Of a stretch of DNA of 64,000 nt, positions 23,349-32,315 are shown piece by piece (within the stretch, counting starts at the first letter, position 1; each line of letters starts with the position of its first letter). The DNA is from Streptomyces curacoi (GTDB lineage Bacteria; Actinomycetota; Actinomycetes; Streptomycetales; Streptomycetaceae): NCBI RefSeq assembly GCF_001513975.1, contig NZ_KQ947985.1:496001-560000 (forward strand), read 5' to 3'. The position numbers and the translations under genes were made by a program. Under the pieces are notes generated by a model that ran no database searches, was not told the origin of the DNA, and was given only the letters and a program-made list of their open reading frames with translations.

Positions 23349-24472
23349 GACGTGCCGTCCACGGGGAGCTCGGCCTGGACGGTGAAGCCTCCCCCGCCGC
23401 GCGGCTCCGCGCGCAGCCGGCCACCGAGGGCGGTGACCCGTTCGCGCATCCCGAGCAGCCCGACGCCGGGCACCGGGGCGGTGTCCGGGGTGGCCCGGCC
23501 GTCGTCGTCGACGCGTATCGCGAGGGCGTCCGGACGGCAGTCGATCCGGACCGACGCCGTGGCGGCGTCCGCGTGCCGGGCGATGTTGGTGAGTGACTCC
23601 TGGACGATCCGGTAGGCGGTCCGGTCCACCGCGGCCGGTACGTCCTGCCGCTGCCCTTCGATCGTCAGCGTCGCGTCCAGCCCGATGGCACGGGCCCGTT
23701 CCACCAGCTCCGGGACGTCGTCGAGGCCCCGCGGCGGTGCCGTGTCGTCGTCGCGCAACGCCCCCAGGGTCGCGCGCAGTTCCCGGGTCGCCTCCCGGCC
23801 GGCCTGCTGGATCGCCAGCAGGGCCTCCGGCACCTGCTCACCGCGCTTGCGGGCCACGTGGACGGCGACTTCGGCCTGCACCTTGATGATCGAGATCTGG
23901 TGGGTGAGCGAATCGTGCAACTCCCGGGCGATGTGCAGCCGTTCCTCGTCGGCGCGGCGGCGCGCGGTCTCCTCCCGGGTGCGCTCGGCCTCGTCCGCCC
24001 GCCGCTCGGCCTGCCGCAGCGCCTCACCGGCGGCCCCGGCCGCGATCAGCCAGGCCAGCTCAAGAGCGCCCCGGGCCCGCGCGAACGCCTCACCCGTGTC
24101 GTGCAGGCCCGAGGCCAGGGCCGCGAGGGGGAGGGCGGCCAGCATGGCCACGCTCGCCGCCACCGTGACCGCGCGGTGTCCGGCCCGTACGGCGGCGTAC
24201 ACCGCGAACAGATACGCGACGGCGGGTACGTCGAAACCGGCCGCCTGGTAGCCCACCGCGCACAGCCCGGTGACGGCCAGGACCGGAACCGGGGCCCGGC
24301 GGCCCGCCGCCAGCGCCAGCCCGCCGGCCGGCAGCAGCGCCCAGCCGAGCAGGTCGATGCTCGTGGCGGAGTGCTGCCCGGACAGCCCGGTGACCAGCAG
24401 GGCCGCCGCCACGCCGACGGCGACCGCCCAGTCTCTGACCCCGGCCGGGACGCCGGACAGCCCAGTACGCAT
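23345..24472 (-). CDS. NarL-type sensor histidine kinase
   Basis: 375 residues. Four to five membrane helices within residues 12-125, a linker coiled coil rich in Glu/Arg (RQAERRADEAERTREE), HisKA_3 with His about 186 (HIARELHDSLTHQ), and HATPase with ESLTNIARHA and GVGLLGMRER. No large extracellular domain, so it probably senses the membrane itself. Forms an operon with the response regulator at 22686. Confidence 0.94.
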   Translation of the reverse strand: MRTGLSGVPAGVRDWAVAVGVAAALLVTGLSGQHSATSIDLLGWALLPAGGLALAAGRRAPVPVLAVTGLCAVGYQAAGFDVPAVAYLFAVYAAVRAGHRAVTVAASVAMLAALPLAALASGLHDTGEAFARARGALELAWLIAAGAAGEALRQAERRADEAERTREETARRRADEERLHIARELHDSLTHQISIIKVQAEVAVHVARKRGEQVPEALLAIQQAGREATRELRATLGALRDDDTAPPRGLDDVPELVERARAIGLDATLTIEGQRQDVPAAVDRTAYRIVQESLTNIARHADAATASVRIDCRPDALAIRVDDDGRATPDTAPVPGVGLLGMRERVTALGGRLRAEPRGGGGFTVQAELPVDGTS

Positions 24473-24681
24473 GCGCGCACCCTAACCGGACGCCGCCGCG
24501 GGCGAGTCCGGCTTGCGAAGGAGGGGCCGCTACCGCGCCCGCGGTACCCGGGCGGCGTCTGCGGCGTCCGCGGCACCCGGGTGCGCCGTCGGCGGCAGCG
24601 CGAAGTGCCTACGTCAGCGGGACGACCGGCGGCGCGGGCGGCGAGAGGATCAGCCACATCCACAAGAGACAGGAGAGGGAC

Positions 24682-25125
24682 ATGAGTTCGTCAGACGCCC
24701 TGAGATCGGTCCGACGTGTGTGTGCCGTGGCTGGAGCCGCCCTGCTCATGGGCATCGGGCTCGCCGCACCGGCCGCCGCGCACGCCTCGGCGCAGCCGGT
24801 CGCCGTCAGTGTCACCTACCTGAGTGCCGGGCGGCTCGGGGCCTCCGTGGCCGCCGTGGTGGCGCTGATCGGCGTGGTCGTCGGCGGCCTGGCGCTGGCC
24901 CGCCCCGCCGGCCGTCTCGCCACCGGCTCCGGGCGACTGGGCACCGTCGTGCCCCTGGTGGCAGGGCTGATCGGCGTGGGCCTCGGCGCGCTGGTCGTGG
25001 CCACCGCCGAGAGCGGCCTCGGCACCGGGAACGGGCTGGGCGGGGCCCTCGTGGCCCTGGTGGTGGGGCTGATCGCCCTGGTGCTGGGCGGGCTGACGCT
25101 GACCCGTTCCCGCCGCACCGGCTGA
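24682..25125 (+). CDS. Small membrane protein (DUF6223-like)
   Basis: 147 residues. AGGAG lies 9 bases before ATG. Residues 1-35 look like a cleaved signal ending in AAPAAAHA; then three hydrophobic helices (VAAVVALIGVVVGGLALA, VVPLVAGLIGVGLGALVV, ALVALVVGLIALVLGGLTL) separated by short Gly/Arg loops. Resembles the streptomycete DUF6223 family from memory. Function unknown; monocistronic. Confidence 0.7.
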   Translation: MSSSDALRSVRRVCAVAGAALLMGIGLAAPAAAHASAQPVAVSVTYLSAGRLGASVAAVVALIGVVVGGLALARPAGRLATGSGRLGTVVPLVAGLIGVGLGALVVATAESGLGTGNGLGGALVALVVGLIALVLGGLTLTRSRRTG

Positions 25126-25169
25126 CCGCCGACAGCATCGAGGCGCCGCCGCGGGGGCTCCCGCCCCGA

Positions 25170-25225
25170 GGTACTTGGTACTTGGTACTTGGTACTCCGT
25201 CTTCGGTACTCGGTACTTGGTACTC
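25170..25225. repeat. Eight tandem 7-bp units GGTACTT/GGTACTC
   Basis: Units in order: three GGTACTT, GGTACTC, a degenerate CGTCTTC, GGTACTC, GGTACTT, GGTACTC. Lies in the 158-base gap between two small membrane protein genes. No coding role; A+T-richer than its surroundings. Confidence 0.9.
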
Positions 25226-25283
25226 GGGAGAGCTGAGTACTTCCGCTCTGGTCGGTGACGCGGTGGGCCGAAACGCTGGGGGC

Positions 25284-25709
25284 ATGCGTGAAGGTCTGAT
25301 GAAACCCGCTCTCCGGCTGCTGCCGTTCCTCGTGCCGGCCGGAGCCGCGATGGCCCTGTGGGCCGCCTGGCTGGGCTGGGACCAGCAGTACGACGTGCGG
25401 CCCGACGGCACGACGACCGGCCCGTACGCGGCGTGGCAGGTGGTCGGGCTGGTGCTGACCCTGCTGGCACCGGTGTACTGGGCGGCGTCCCGGCGCCATG
25501 TCGTAGGCGCCGTGCTCGGCACCACGGTGGGTCTGACCGCAGCCGCCTTCTACGACTGGTCGGACGATGCCACCGGCCTCTTCGCGGTCGGCGTCGGGAT
25601 GGTCATGGGAGGAAGCCTCGGGGCGACGGTCGCCGTGTCCGCGGTGATCGCCGCGGTGAAAGGGGACGGACGACAGCTCCCCGCGCAGGGGCCGGGCCCC
25701 GCTTGCTGA
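25284..25709 (+). CDS. Small four-helix membrane protein
   Basis: 141 residues. Helices near 12-30 (FLVPAGAAMALWAAWLGW), 48-65 (AWQVVGLVLTLLAPVYWAA), 72-86 and 98-122. ATG 25284 is used; ATG 25299 (five codons in) has GAAGG just upstream and is a good alternative. The C-terminus is a short charged tail ending in Cys. Family not recognised. Convergent with the DinB gene. Confidence 0.65.
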   Translation: MREGLMKPALRLLPFLVPAGAAMALWAAWLGWDQQYDVRPDGTTTGPYAAWQVVGLVLTLLAPVYWAASRRHVVGAVLGTTVGLTAAAFYDWSDDATGLFAVGVGMVMGGSLGATVAVSAVIAAVKGDGRQLPAQGPGPAC

Positions 25710-25740
25710 GCTGTCCGGCCCGATCCGGGCGCGGGCCAGG

Positions 25741-26295
25741 TCACTGGCCCACTCGGCCGTCGACCCGTTCGCGCAGCAGGTCGGCGTGGCCGCAGTGCCG
25801 CGCGTACTCCCCGATGTGCGCCAGCAGGGCGTCGCGCAGCTGGAGCTGCCCGCCGGGTTCGGGGCCGAGGTCGGAGAAGCCGGCGTTGCTGGTGCCGAGG
25901 TCGGTGACGTCGGCCAGGTACCGGTCGGTGTGCTCCACCGCTGCCCGCCACTGCCGCCAGGCGTCCGCCACGACCGCCGCGTCGGCGACCGCGCCGGCCA
26001 TCACCCGCCGGAAGTGCCGTTCCTCCTCGACCATGTGCCGCACCAGCCCGAGCAGCGACATCGTGGACGGCGGTACGGAGCGCCGGGCCATCTGCTCGGC
26101 GTCCAGACCCGCGCACTTCATTTCCAGGGTGAGGCGGTAGTGGCGCAGGGCGTCGAGCAGCGTGCTGCGCTCGTCGACGAGTTCGACGTCGGTCTCGCGC
26201 GGGTCGTCGTCCGGATCGACCCACATGTCGGGGAAGACGGTGGACCGCGTCCATCGGGTCACCGAGGGTTCACTGGCGTGCTCCGCTGAGCCCAT
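25741..26295 (-). CDS. DinB/DUF664-family protein, probable metal-dependent thiol transferase fold
   Basis: 184 residues forming a four-helix bundle. The metal-binding histidines are visible in LVRHMVEEERHF and in HIGEYARHCGHADLLRE, with the closing HADLLRE typical of DUF664. Members of this superfamily in actinobacteria include mycothiol-dependent enzymes, but the exact reaction cannot be read. Start could be ATG 26295 or a later GTG near residue 12. Confidence 0.85.
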   Translation of the reverse strand: MGSAEHASEPSVTRWTRSTVFPDMWVDPDDDPRETDVELVDERSTLLDALRHYRLTLEMKCAGLDAEQMARRSVPPSTMSLLGLVRHMVEEERHFRRVMAGAVADAAVVADAWRQWRAAVEHTDRYLADVTDLGTSNAGFSDLGPEPGGQLQLRDALLAHIGEYARHCGHADLLRERVDGRVGQ

Positions 26296-26395
26296 AGGCG
26301 CGTGGTGGACCGCGCCGGCGGAGGGCCGCCACGGTGCGAGGCGCGTGCGGCGAGGGAACTCGCGCTCCCGGCTGCCGGGCGGCTACCGGGCTCGG

Positions 26396-28516
26396 CTACC
26401 GGGCCTGGATGAGGAGCAGGGCGACGTCGTCGCTGCGGTGTGCGCACTCCCGGGCGTCGTGGACGAGGGTGTCGGCGAGGGCCTCCGCCCGCAAGTCGCC
26501 GGCCCGGGCGAGGCGGTCGGCCAGCGCTTCGGTGACCTCGTCGAGGTCGGCGCCGGGGACTTCGACCAGTCCGTCGGTGTACAGCAGGAGGACCGCGCCC
26601 GGCGGCAGGGCGATCTCGCGGGCCCGGTAGGTGGCGGTGGGGTCGATGCCGAGCAGGAGACCGGGAGGCAGGCGGAGCACCTCGGCGTGTCCGTCGGGGT
26701 GGCGCAGGACGGGCGGCGGGTGGCCCGCGGTGGCCAGACACGCGTGGTGGCGCGCGAGGTCGAGATGGGCGTAGAGGCAGCTGGTGAACAGGCCGGGGTC
26801 GAGGTCCGTGAGCAGGCGGTTGGTACGGGCGAGTACCTCGCCGGGGGGTGAGCCGGCCGTGGCGTGCACCGCGGTGCGGACCTGGCCCATGAGGGCGGCG
26901 GCCTGCACGTTGTGGCCCTGGACGTCGCCGATGGCCGCGGCGGCGGTCGTCTCGTCGAGGCGGATGAGGTCGTAGAAGTCGCCGCCGATCCCCATGCCGC
27001 GCCCGGCGGGGAGGTAGCGGGCGGCGACGTCGAGCCGCGCCACGGAGGGCAGGGCGTGCGGCAGCAGGCCCGCTTGCAGGCTGTGGGCGAGCTGGTGTTT
27101 GGCGTCGTAGAGGCGCGCGCGGTCCAGAGCCTGGGCGATCAGTCCGGCCAGCGAGATGAGCACGGAGCGTTCCTCGGGGGTGAACGGGTGGGGCCGGTCG
27201 TAGGCGAGGACGAGCGAGCCGACGGGGCGTCCGGAGGTGAGCAGCGGCAGGAAGGCCCAGGCAGCCATCCCGTCCTGGAGGACGGCCGGGGGATAGGCGC
27301 GCTTCAGTTCGGCGAAGGTGCCGAAGAAGCTGGGGGCGCCGGTGGTCAGGCAGCGCACCGCGGGCGTGTCCGAGGTCAGCGGCGCGCCGTCGAAGCGGCT
27401 CATGAGCTCGGCGGTGTAGCCGCGGTGGCCGATGATCCGCAGTCTGCCCTCTTCCGCGGTCATCAGGGCCAGCGCCCGGGCTCCGGTGCCGTGCGGCACC
27501 TGGTCGGCGACCCGGTCGACGACGTCCTGCACCCCGACGGCCTCGGCGAGGGTCGCTGCCAGATGCATGAAGTGGTACAGCGCGGCGGCCCGGCCCGTGA
27601 GGTCGGGAGGGGCCGGGTGCGGCGATGGCGTACGGTCCCGTTCCCGCGCCGCCGGAATCGGGGTGATCCGCACGCTGATGCCCGAGGCGTTCGGGTAGAG
27701 GCGGAAGGACAGCCAGCTGTCCGGTGGGCGCAGGGCGGTGAAGGACGTGGGGGAGCGGCTGAACACCGCGGCCCGGTATCGGTCCTGGGCGACCGGGTTG
27801 TTCAGCCAGGGCAGCACCTCCCAGGGCAGGGCCCCGAGCAGATCGGACACGTCGGCGCCGAGGAGATCGGCGGCGCTGGCGGTGACGAAGGCCAGCCGGC
27901 CGTCCATGTCCAGCGCGCAGCAGCCACCGGGGAGGCGCTCGGCGAACTCCGCGGCGGCCGGTGCGCCGGACGACTCGGACGCGCCGGTTCCCGGCGGGGG
28001 CACCAGACGCGGTTCGGCATCGGGCACGACAGGGTGGCCGCTGTCGGCGGCCGCCCGCAGGAGCCGGCCCAGGCGGTGGCAGGCGTCGCCGATCGCCGCA
28101 CGCTCCTGGGGGCGCAGCTCCGGGGGGTGGGCGCCGGACCACTGGAGCACGAGACCGCCCCACTCCCTGCCGTCGGTGGTGAGCGCGGCGGCGGCCAGCG
28201 TGAAGGGGTACGGCAGGACGAGGGCCAGCTGCGGGTAGCGGCGCGCCAGTTCCTCCTGACTGCCGAGCCACACCAGGCGGCGTTCCCGCAGGGCGTCGGC
28301 GACCGGGGTCGCGCCCCCGAGGGCGACCCGCGCCCAGGGCGCGGCGATATCCCCCGGGACTCCGCTCAGCACCGCGAGCCGCAGCACCCGCTCGCCCGGC
28401 TGCAGCAGGTACACCGCGCCCACCCCGGCTCCCGTGTCGCGCATGGCCTGCGCCAGAGCGTGCTCCAGCAGCTCCGGACCGGAGGCCGGGCCGGCCATGG
28501 AGCGGGCGTCCGACAC
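26396..28516 (-). CDS. GAF/PAS-containing PP2C-type Ser phosphatase (RsbU/SpoIIE family)
   Basis: 706-residue cytoplasmic regulator. Order: N-terminal GAF-like region (about 10-165), PAS-like region (about 190-320), second GAF (about 335-490), then the SpoIIE phosphatase with GIGGDFYDLIRLDETTAAAAIGDVQGHN metal-binding aspartates (split here as GGDFYD and IGDVQGH), YTDGL and closing DDVALLL. Such enzymes dephosphorylate anti-anti-sigma factors and thereby free stress sigma factors. GTG 28516 is chosen since AGGGGG lies 6 bases upstream; the open frame continues to 28657 without a better start. No anti-sigma gene is adjacent, but a STAS protein lies at 51713. Confidence 0.87.
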   Translation of the reverse strand: MSDARSMAGPASGPELLEHALAQAMRDTGAGVGAVYLLQPGERVLRLAVLSGVPGDIAAPWARVALGGATPVADALRERRLVWLGSQEELARRYPQLALVLPYPFTLAAAALTTDGREWGGLVLQWSGAHPPELRPQERAAIGDACHRLGRLLRAAADSGHPVVPDAEPRLVPPPGTGASESSGAPAAAEFAERLPGGCCALDMDGRLAFVTASAADLLGADVSDLLGALPWEVLPWLNNPVAQDRYRAAVFSRSPTSFTALRPPDSWLSFRLYPNASGISVRITPIPAARERDRTPSPHPAPPDLTGRAAALYHFMHLAATLAEAVGVQDVVDRVADQVPHGTGARALALMTAEEGRLRIIGHRGYTAELMSRFDGAPLTSDTPAVRCLTTGAPSFFGTFAELKRAYPPAVLQDGMAAWAFLPLLTSGRPVGSLVLAYDRPHPFTPEERSVLISLAGLIAQALDRARLYDAKHQLAHSLQAGLLPHALPSVARLDVAARYLPAGRGMGIGGDFYDLIRLDETTAAAAIGDVQGHNVQAAALMGQVRTAVHATAGSPPGEVLARTNRLLTDLDPGLFTSCLYAHLDLARHHACLATAGHPPPVLRHPDGHAEVLRLPPGLLLGIDPTATYRAREIALPPGAVLLLYTDGLVEVPGADLDEVTEALADRLARAGDLRAEALADTLVHDARECAHRSDDVALLLIQAR

Positions 28517-28650
28517 ACCCTCACCCCCTGCCGGTGACGACGTCCGGGCAGCCGCGCCCCGGTGACGGGCCACTCGCCCGTCCCCACCACAGAGCGGCGC
28601 GCCGACCACCCCGAGCGTCCATAACCGGACAATACGCCCGCATGGTGGCG

Positions 28651-28668
28651 GTGGCATCCGGATGCCAC
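28651..28668. promoter_or_regulatory. Perfect 18-bp palindrome GTGGCATCCGGATGCCAC
   Basis: Complete dyad without a loop, 135 bases upstream of the phosphatase start and 76 bases downstream of the sugar-permease stop. The lack of a loop favours a repressor operator over a terminator. Most of 28517-28743 is otherwise empty of genes. Confidence 0.6.
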
Positions 28669-28743
28669 GGCAGCCCGCGCGAGGGAGACGCGAGGGAGAA
28701 AGGAGAAGGACGCCCGGCGGTGGCGGACCTGGGTGTCAGCGGG

Positions 28744-29760
28744 TCAGCGTGCGCCGCCGCCCCTGCGCAGGACCTTGTCCATGCCGACCGCCACGACGAC
28801 GAGGGTCCCGGTCGCCACGTCCTGGTAGAGGCTGTCGATGCCCGCCTGGGTGAGCCCGGAACGGAGCACGTTGACGATGAGCGCTCCGATCAGCGTGCCG
28901 ACGACGCTTCCCCGGCCGCCGAAGAGGCTGGTCCCGCCGATGACGACGGCCGTGATGCTCTCCAGGTTCGCCGTCTGGTACGCGTTGGGGTCGGCGTTGG
29001 GGATACGGCCGAGGGCCTGCCAGGCGGCGATGCCGTAGAGGAGACCGGCGATGACGTAGACCGACAGGACCGTGCGCCGGACGTTGATGCCGGTCAGGCG
29101 GGCGGACTCGGGTGCGTTGCCGACGGCGTAGATGTGCCGGCCCCAGCCCGTCTTGGTGAGCACGTACCAGAAGAACGCGTACAGGCCCAGGAGCAGGAAC
29201 GTCCCCCAGGTGACGAGCACGCCGCCGAGGTGGACGCCGTGCCCCCAGAAGTCGAGCAGGTCGCTGGTCACCGGATAGCTGCGGGAACCGGAGTAGAGCC
29301 TGCTCGTGGAGTAGACGACGCTCAGCGCGCCGAGGGTGACGATGAAGGGGGGCAGGCCCAGCCGGGCCACCAGCAGGCCGTTGACGAGCCCGAGTAAGGT
29401 CGCCACGACCAGGCCGAGCAGCAGCGCCGCCGCGGGGTTGCCGCCCTCGAAGACGAGCTTGGCCATGACGATCGTGCCGAGGACGGCGATGGCCCCGTTC
29501 GCCAGGTCGATGCCCGCGGTGAGGATGATCAGGGACTGCCCCAGCGCCAGGGTGCCGATCACGATGGTCTGCTGCAGCACCAGGGAGAGGTTCCCCGGCG
29601 TCATGAACGTGTCCGTCGTGAGCGAGAAGACGAGTACGGCGGCGGCCAGGGCGGCGAGCGGGCCGACCGTCGGGGTGCGCAGGGCGTACCGCAGCGCCTC
29701 CCGCAGCGCGGCGCCCGGCTCCGGCTCTGCGTCGGGGCTGGTGGTCCCGGGAGATCTCAT
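28744..29760 (-). CDS. CUT2-family sugar ABC permease (RbsC/FrcC-like)
   Basis: 338 residues with 8-10 membrane helices. Family mark VIGGTSLFGGRGSVVGTLIGA near the C-terminus, and LIILTAGIDLANGAIAVLG in the N-terminal half. ATG 29760 lies 40 bases after the binding-protein stop, so both form one minus-strand operon. Works with the divergent ATPase at 30953. Confidence 0.92.
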   Translation of the reverse strand: MRSPGTTSPDAEPEPGAALREALRYALRTPTVGPLAALAAAVLVFSLTTDTFMTPGNLSLVLQQTIVIGTLALGQSLIILTAGIDLANGAIAVLGTIVMAKLVFEGGNPAAALLLGLVVATLLGLVNGLLVARLGLPPFIVTLGALSVVYSTSRLYSGSRSYPVTSDLLDFWGHGVHLGGVLVTWGTFLLLGLYAFFWYVLTKTGWGRHIYAVGNAPESARLTGINVRRTVLSVYVIAGLLYGIAAWQALGRIPNADPNAYQTANLESITAVVIGGTSLFGGRGSVVGTLIGALIVNVLRSGLTQAGIDSLYQDVATGTLVVVAVGMDKVLRRGGGAR

Positions 29761-29800
29761 GATCCTTCTCTGGTTCCTTCCACCGGTCGGCGCCCGCAGG

Positions 29801-30838
29801 TCATCCCCAGCAGCGCTGGAGTCCCCAGGCCGTGTCGTGGGACGCCAGTCCCCGCACCGGCTGGTCGGTGATGAGTTCCGTGCCCGTGTCGGTGAAGCCG
29901 GACGGCTTCTTGCCGCTCCTGGCGAACTCGGTGACCGCGGCCACGCCCCGCTCGGCCATCCGGACCGGGAACTGCATGACGGTGGCCGCGTACTTGCCGG
30001 CCTTGACGGCCCGTACGCCGTCGCAGCCGCCGTCGATGGTGCCGATGGTCACCTGCCGGGTGAGGTCGCGTGCGGCGATGGCGGTGGAGGCGCCGTCGGC
30101 CACCGGTTCGTTGATGGTGTAGACGGAGTTGACGTCGGTCGTGCGCTGCAGCAGGTTCTCCGTCGCGGTCTGGGCCAGGTTGCGGTCGCCGTTGGTGTTC
30201 GCCCGGCCGCGGATCGCCGGTGAGTCGTCGTCGATTCCGAAGCCCTCCAGGAACCCGTCGTGCCGCTGCCGGCTGACCGAGGAGCCCTCGGTGCCGTCCA
30301 GCATGATCAGCTCGGGGGCCCGGTCGCCCAGCACGGCCCTGACATAGGCGCCCTGGAGGCGTCCGGCCTTGAAGTTGTCGGTCGCGTAGGTGGCGTCCAC
30401 GGCGTCTTCCGGGTCCGTGGCACTGTCCAGGGCGATCACCAGGATGCCCTGCCGCCGGGCCTCCGCGATGGCGCCGAGGACCCCTGTGGTGTTCGACGGT
30501 GTGATCAGGATTCCCTGGACGTCGCGGGCGATGAGGCTCTCCATCGCGGCGACCTGGCCCTCGTTGTCGCCGTCGAACTTGCCGGCCAGGGCGATGAGCT
30601 CGGCGCCGCTGCGCTCGGCCGCGTCCGCGGCGGCCTTGCGCATGGTCACGAAGAAGGGGTTGGTCTCGGTCTTGGTCACCAGACCGATCGTGACCTTCCG
30701 CGTCCCGCCGTCCTCCCCCGAGTCCTCGCCCCCGCCGCACGCGGCGGCGAGCAGCACCGTGCCCGCCAGGAGGAGCGCGGCCCACGGCCGGCGGCGGCCT
30801 GGCCGGCTGCGCTTGCGGACGGTGTGATGGTGCGCCAT
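29801..30838 (-). CDS. CUT2-family sugar-binding lipoprotein (FrcB-like, fructose?)
   Basis: 345 residues. Basic N-terminus, lipobox LLAAAC (Cys about 34), then a ribose-binding-protein fold. Segments such as ILITPSNTTGVLGAIAEARR, IDGGCDGVRAVKAGK and NTNGDRNLAQTATENLL recall the rhizobial fructose-binding protein FrcB; specificity is therefore probably fructose or a related monosaccharide, but only by resemblance. ATG 30838 is preferred to ATG 30868, which lies inside the operator-like dyad. Confidence 0.88.
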   Translation of the reverse strand: MAHHHTVRKRSRPGRRRPWAALLLAGTVLLAAACGGGEDSGEDGGTRKVTIGLVTKTETNPFFVTMRKAAADAAERSGAELIALAGKFDGDNEGQVAAMESLIARDVQGILITPSNTTGVLGAIAEARRQGILVIALDSATDPEDAVDATYATDNFKAGRLQGAYVRAVLGDRAPELIMLDGTEGSSVSRQRHDGFLEGFGIDDDSPAIRGRANTNGDRNLAQTATENLLQRTTDVNSVYTINEPVADGASTAIAARDLTRQVTIGTIDGGCDGVRAVKAGKYAATVMQFPVRMAERGVAAVTEFARSGKKPSGFTDTGTELITDQPVRGLASHDTAWGLQRCWG

Positions 30839-30866
30839 CGGTGACACCCTCCTCCGGCCGACGCAC

Positions 30867-30894
30867 ATGGGAAGATGATTAATGAATATCCCAT
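30867..30894. promoter_or_regulatory. A+T-rich dyad in the divergent sugar-transporter promoter
   Basis: ATGGGA (30867-30872) and TCCCAT (30889-30894) face each other around a 16-base A+T-rich core that includes ATTAAT. It is centred between the binding-protein and ATPase genes, so one regulator could control both operons. The local A+T content is exceptional for this window. Confidence 0.6.
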
Positions 30895-30952
30895 TTGTTC
30901 CCCTGATGGTGATCTGTCTGACCTGTTCCCGCGATCGGGCGGAGAAGGTGAG

Positions 30953-31720
30953 ATGCGCGTGACCGAACCGCCGCTGCTGTCACTGCGTGGAATCTCCAAG
31001 CGGTACGGCGCCGTCCAGGCCCTGGAGGATGTCGACCTGGAGCTCCACCGGGGGGAGGTCGTCGCGCTGCTGGGCGACAACGGTGCCGGCAAGTCCACCC
31101 TCATCAGGGTCATCGCGGGCGTCGACCCCGCCGACAAGGGCGTCATCGAGTGGGAGGGCCAGGCCGTCCACATCAGGACCCCCCGGATCGCCCAGCGCCT
31201 GGGCATCGCGACCGTGTACCAGAGCCTGGCGCTGTGCGACGACCTCGACGTGGCCGAGAACCTCTTCCTGGGACGGGAACGGCGCCGCCCCGGGGTGCGG
31301 GGCCGCCTGTTCCGGCTGATGGACAACGGCGGCATGCGCGCGGAGGCGCGACGGCAGCTCGACGCGCTGGGCATCCGGGTGCCCGACGTGCGTGCCCCGG
31401 TCGCTTCCCTGTCCGCGGGCCAGCGGCAGACCGTGGCGATCTCCCGCGCGCTCCTCGGCCGGCCCAAGGCCGTCCTCCTGGACGAGCCCACCGCGGCGCT
31501 GGGCGTCCCCCAGGCCGGGCACGTCCTCGACCTCGTCGACGAACTCCGCGACAGGGGCATCGGGGTGATCCTCATCAGCCACAACCTGGGCGACGTCAAG
31601 GCCGTGGCGGACGAGGCGGCGGTCCTGCGGCTGGGCCGCAACAACGGCTTCTTCCACGTGCCGACCACGCCCCAGGACAGGATCTTCTCCTCCATCGTCG
31701 GCGCCACAAGCAACGCCTGA
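30953..31720 (+). CDS. Sugar ABC transporter ATPase (FrcA-like, single domain)
   Basis: 255 residues. Walker A GDNGAGKST, Q-loop near VYQSLALCDDL, signature LSAGQRQTVAI, Walker B AVLLDEPTAALG and ISHNLGDV switch. The LSAGQRQ form and DNGAGKST are typical of the short FrcA/XylG-like ATPases of CUT2 importers. ATG 30953 has GGAGAAGG just upstream; 26 further codons upstream run through the operator region. Encoded away from its permease and binding protein, which is an uncommon arrangement. Confidence 0.92.
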   Translation: MRVTEPPLLSLRGISKRYGAVQALEDVDLELHRGEVVALLGDNGAGKSTLIRVIAGVDPADKGVIEWEGQAVHIRTPRIAQRLGIATVYQSLALCDDLDVAENLFLGRERRRPGVRGRLFRLMDNGGMRAEARRQLDALGIRVPDVRAPVASLSAGQRQTVAISRALLGRPKAVLLDEPTAALGVPQAGHVLDLVDELRDRGIGVILISHNLGDVKAVADEAAVLRLGRNNGFFHVPTTPQDRIFSSIVGATSNA

Positions 31721-31761
31721 CCACCCGGACCCGCGACCCCGCCCGGGATCACGGACCCACC

Positions 31762-31835
31762 CCGCAACGCCTCTCGCACGACGGCCATGGACGGCGGCCA
31801 CGTGAGGCACCGCCCGGCCCGACGCCCGACCCCGC
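31762..31835. repeat. Dispersed hairpin repeat, copy 1
   Basis: Contains ACGGCCATGGACGGCGGCCA, then CGTGAGGCACCGCCCGGCCC. The core CCGCC-ATGGA-CGGCGG arrangement of the other copies can form a hairpin. Shares with copy 3 a longer homologous tail to about 31895. Confidence 0.8.
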
Positions 31836-32030
31836 CCCGCCCCCCGCCCGCCCCGGCAGCATGCGGGCCAACGACCGCCGCCCCGTCCCACGCTTTGACC
31901 ACCCGGGCCCGCAACCACGACCCCGCCGCTGCGCCCCCGCTCCGGTTGCCCGGGCCGGCGACCATGACCCCGACGCCCGCTCACCCGGACCCGGCCGCCC
32001 GGGACCACGCCCTCCCCGCATGCCTCGCCC

Positions 32031-32102
32031 CGCAACGCCTCGGGTACGACCGCCATGGGCGGCGGCCACGTGAGGCACCGCCCGGCCCGACGACCGACAC
32101 CG
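32031..32102. repeat. Dispersed hairpin repeat, copy 2
   Basis: CGCAACGCCTCGGGTACGAC, CGCCATGGGCGGCGGCCACG, TGAGGCACCGCCCGGCCCGA in succession. The spacing to copy 1 is 268 bases (measured at CATGG). CCGCCATGGGCGGCGG forms the stem-loop. Confidence 0.85.
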
Positions 32103-32240
32103 CCCACCGCCCGCTCCACAAGCACCGGGCCCACCGCCACCGCCTCCTCCCACGCCCCGGCCGCCCGGGCCCGCGACGTCACCGCCCGCTACCACGCCCG
32201 GCTGCCTGGGCCACCGACCGCGACCCGCGTGCCTCCGCCC

Positions 32241-32315
32241 CGCAACGCCTCGGGTACGACCGCCATGGACGGCGGACACGTGAGGCACCGCCCGGCCCGA
32301 CGCCCGACCCGGCCC
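32241..32315. repeat. Dispersed hairpin repeat, copy 3
   Basis: Nearly identical to copy 2 over about 60 bases (CGCAACGCCTCGGGTACGAC, CGCCATGGACGGCGGACACG, TGAGGCACCGCCCGGCCCGA), 210 bases after it. Its tail matches copy 1, including CCGGCAGCATGCGGGCCAAC at 32332. Confidence 0.85.

Noticed and set aside
24513..25283. Long frame running through the DUF6223-like gene into the next one
   Set aside because: Spans a non-coding heptad repeat and another gene's frame; only its last part from 25284 looks real.
26259..28271. 670-codon minus-strand frame overlapping the PP2C phosphatase gene
   Set aside because: Another frame of the same strand; Arg/Pro/Gly composition and no family, while 26396-28516 has GAF and SpoIIE motifs.
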